Shown in pieces: positions 28,027 through 29,699 of a DNA stretch of 29,699 bases (within the stretch, counting starts at the first letter, position 1; every line of letters starts with the position of its first letter). The position numbers and the translations under genes are program-made. This stretch comes from Cudoniella acicularis. Lineage: Eukaryota > Ascomycota > Leotiomycetes > Helotiales > Helotiaceae. The DNA lies in contig JAAMPI010000636.1 of NCBI GenBank assembly GCA_013054445.1, positions 1 through 29,699 on the forward strand, given 5' to 3'. Under the pieces are notes generated by a model. That model was not told where the DNA came from. It saw nothing but the letters and a program-made list of their open reading frames with translations, and did not search any database.

Positions 28027-29419
28027 AACGGCCCGAACAAATTAGCGAGAAGATAAAGGAGAGGTTGTGAATGAGATAGAACAGATAGGAACTTTAACCT
28101 CATATTTATGCTCTTACGCCTGGGTACTACTGGCAGCCTAGCCTTGGAAAATAATTCACTTGTTCCTGCAGCTTCCTGGGAACATTCAGTTGATTGGGCG
28201 CGAGTCATACTTGTCGGATATTTGTCACCGTCAAAGCCGACGTATTTATCAACTCCGATTTCCGATATAGCAATAACCCTGGAATTATTAGAAACTTAAT
28301 ATTAAAATCGATAACAATTTGATCAGGATGTTTTTTTTAATCCGTGTAAACTATCATATAAAAAAAGCCTAAAACACGAGCGAATACGCTATCTCAGAAA
28401 TTTTATTAGAAAATAGAGCCTTGATATAATATTCGAATTTGAAGTCTCTTTGCCGCCCAAGTTATTATGAACCTGTTAAAATTATCGAAGTACAAATAAT
28501 ATTGAACTATGAACTATCTTCTTGAATTTGTCGCAGCTCCTACTAAAAAATACCTCGTGGTTGTTTTACAATACATTAATTATTACAAAAATGTTTCGTG
28601 TAGTACTACACCGGAGTTAGTAAAACAGTCCCGATTCGAAGGCCGAGTCATAGTGGGGCAGTTTATAGCGCAAGATGACTCATTATGAACACCTCAGATA
28701 AGGCATTTTGCGGTGTTGCATACCCGTTTAAACTGGTTAAAGAATTCCTGTCAAAGGCGATGCTAGCCGAATGCCCGGGAGCTTGACTAGAACATATGCT
28801 CTTGACCCCCTTTCCTCGTTACCCCTCTCACCAGATAGGGGATCTCGCTTAACAGGCTGGGCCTATGTCCTTGTACAGAGAAGACTTGGGGCGTTGGCTT
28901 CCTACACAGTTGTTTGTAAATATAAAAGTTAAAGTTGGTATTTTCCCGAGTATCTGTCGTTATGTTTGGAATAGAGGTGCACAAAATAAATACTATTAGC
29001 TGTGGAGCGCAAAAATGGCTGAAATTCAGTGGGCGTCTGCAAAAATACAGCAAGCATGTCGCGAAGTTTCAGCGTGCCACCCGCTGTAAATCAGCGACTG
29101 CAATATTTGGCTGTCGCATCGCGACTTTCCAGCAAAATTATCATAATAATCAGGTACAAGCTAGAGACTTATTTCACACCTATCCGAAATTGCGCAAGTA
29201 TGTCCAGGAGTGGAATCAATTCAAGTTTGAAATCATTTAGAGGTAGTTGTACGAAGTATGTCCCAAAGCCAAGCTCACCACAATTATAACGAGCCTGGGA
29301 TCAAAAGTCTGGTCACTATCCGCTACGCTGCCACCAGAGCGCCCTGGCCCGTGCGCATCGATTCTCGCTTAATTATAGCCAATTAGAGAGCGGTATTCGC
29401 GTATCAAAAGCATCAATTC
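28027..29419. other. gene-free DNA with palindromic cluster
   Basis: 28280-28620 is AT-rich. Short open frames on both strands (28108-28299, 28787-29053, 28935-29289) have no family features. Between about 29010 and 29135 several short palindromes occur (CTGAAATTCAG, CGCTGTAAATCAGCG, GTCGCATCGCGAC). Confidence 0.45.
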
Positions 29420-29699
29420 TCAACTTTGCCGGTGAAATACATCAAAACAACCCCTATTTTGACATAAGTGAACGTTGCACTGCTTGCACCCATATATAGA
29501 GTCATGCCTCGAGCTCTCCCTGCCCTGATTAGCTACAATTTCAGCTAGTGCAACCCGTTTTCTAGGCCTGTCTACAAACCTCAGTCCCTTACAGCTCACA
29601 CACCTCCCCTTTTTACCAAGCTTCACTTGCTCATGTGCTCCTACAGGCACCTGATTAGCTCCTTGGCTAATTCGTGATATTCTTCTCTTTAGGCAGATC
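29420..29699 (-). CDS. piggyBac-like transposase, C-terminal end (partial)
   Basis: The frame is open from the window edge to the stop at 29420-29422. It contains HEQVKLGKKGRCVSCKG, then RKRVALAEI, SSRHDSIYGCKQCNVHLC and GCFDVFH. The C-x2-C ... C-x2-C-x4-LC ... CF..FH order is the C-terminal cysteine-rich finger of piggyBac-type (DDE_Tnp_1_7) transposases, which binds the element ends. The catalytic part would lie beyond 29699. No stop breaks the part seen. A TTAA at 29369-29372 lies downstream, but the element terminus could not be confirmed. Confidence 0.6.
   Translation of the reverse strand, partial: ICLKRRISRISQGANQVPVGAHEQVKLGKKGRCVSCKGLRFVDRPRKRVALAEIVANQGRESSRHDSIYGCKQCNVHLCQNRGCFDVFHRQS

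Noticed and set aside
28935..29289. Two overlapping plus-strand frames of about 90-100 codons
   Set aside because: They translate the palindromic cluster, with no conserved motif and unlikely codon use.

Overview
The window comes from the nuclear genome of a filamentous ascomycete (Pezizomycotina). The evidence is short GT-AG introns of about 45-125 bp with CTAAC/CTRAY-like branch sites, a HET-domain gene, a class II hydrophobin, fungal 14-helix MFS transporters, an F-box/LRR gene, and many decayed transposons with nonsense changes of the kind repeat-induced point mutation (RIP) makes. Leotiomycetes is my best guess for the class, but that is inference from gene style only.

Layout, left to right. 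509-958 (-): a small secreted protein, followed by one copy of a dispersed repeat (1213-1447). 1614-3499 (-): an intact five-exon MFS transporter. 3774-4620: a Tc1/mariner transposase remnant abutting an ankyrin-repeat fragment, then a ~28-bp minisatellite (4641-4940). 4950-7150: an AT-rich region, a decayed hAT transposase (5800-6575, -), an imperfect inverted repeat carrying the N calls, and a hAT-like terminus. 7951-8982 (-): a dihydrodipicolinate-synthase-family pseudogene, divergent from an intact two-exon MFS gene (9217-10980, +) across a short promoter with a 30-bp direct repeat. 11000-13450: non-coding, with the second copy of the dispersed repeat (12739-12970) and a pair of inverted repeats (13174-13445). 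14384-16420: a membrane-protein fragment (-) and two related copies (+) of a small SAM/pointed-like protein, one with an N-myristoylation-type start. 16957-18213 (-): a broken F-box/LRR gene. 18511-20535 (+): an intact single-exon HET protein. 20750-20959: hAT-terminus-like DNA that abuts a 5'-truncated glycosylated membrane protein (20960-22150, +). 23770-24190 (+): a class II hydrophobin pseudogene. 25342-26149 (+): an intact four-exon secreted protein. 26644-27876 (-): a GT32/capsule-type glycosyltransferase. 29420-29699 (-): the C-terminal end of a piggyBac-like transposase running off the window.

The region looks like a rapidly changing accessory block. The intact genes are two drug/metabolite exporters, a HET protein, a glycosyltransferase and two secreted proteins. 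At least eight other coding units are transposase relics or genes broken by stops, frameshifts or truncation. I see no single operon-like or cluster-like pathway. The only functional pairing suggested is the MFS gene at 9217 with the divergent aldolase-type pseudogene. The best candidate for something undescribed is the duplicated SAM/pointed-like small protein family (14871-15170 and 15968-16420).
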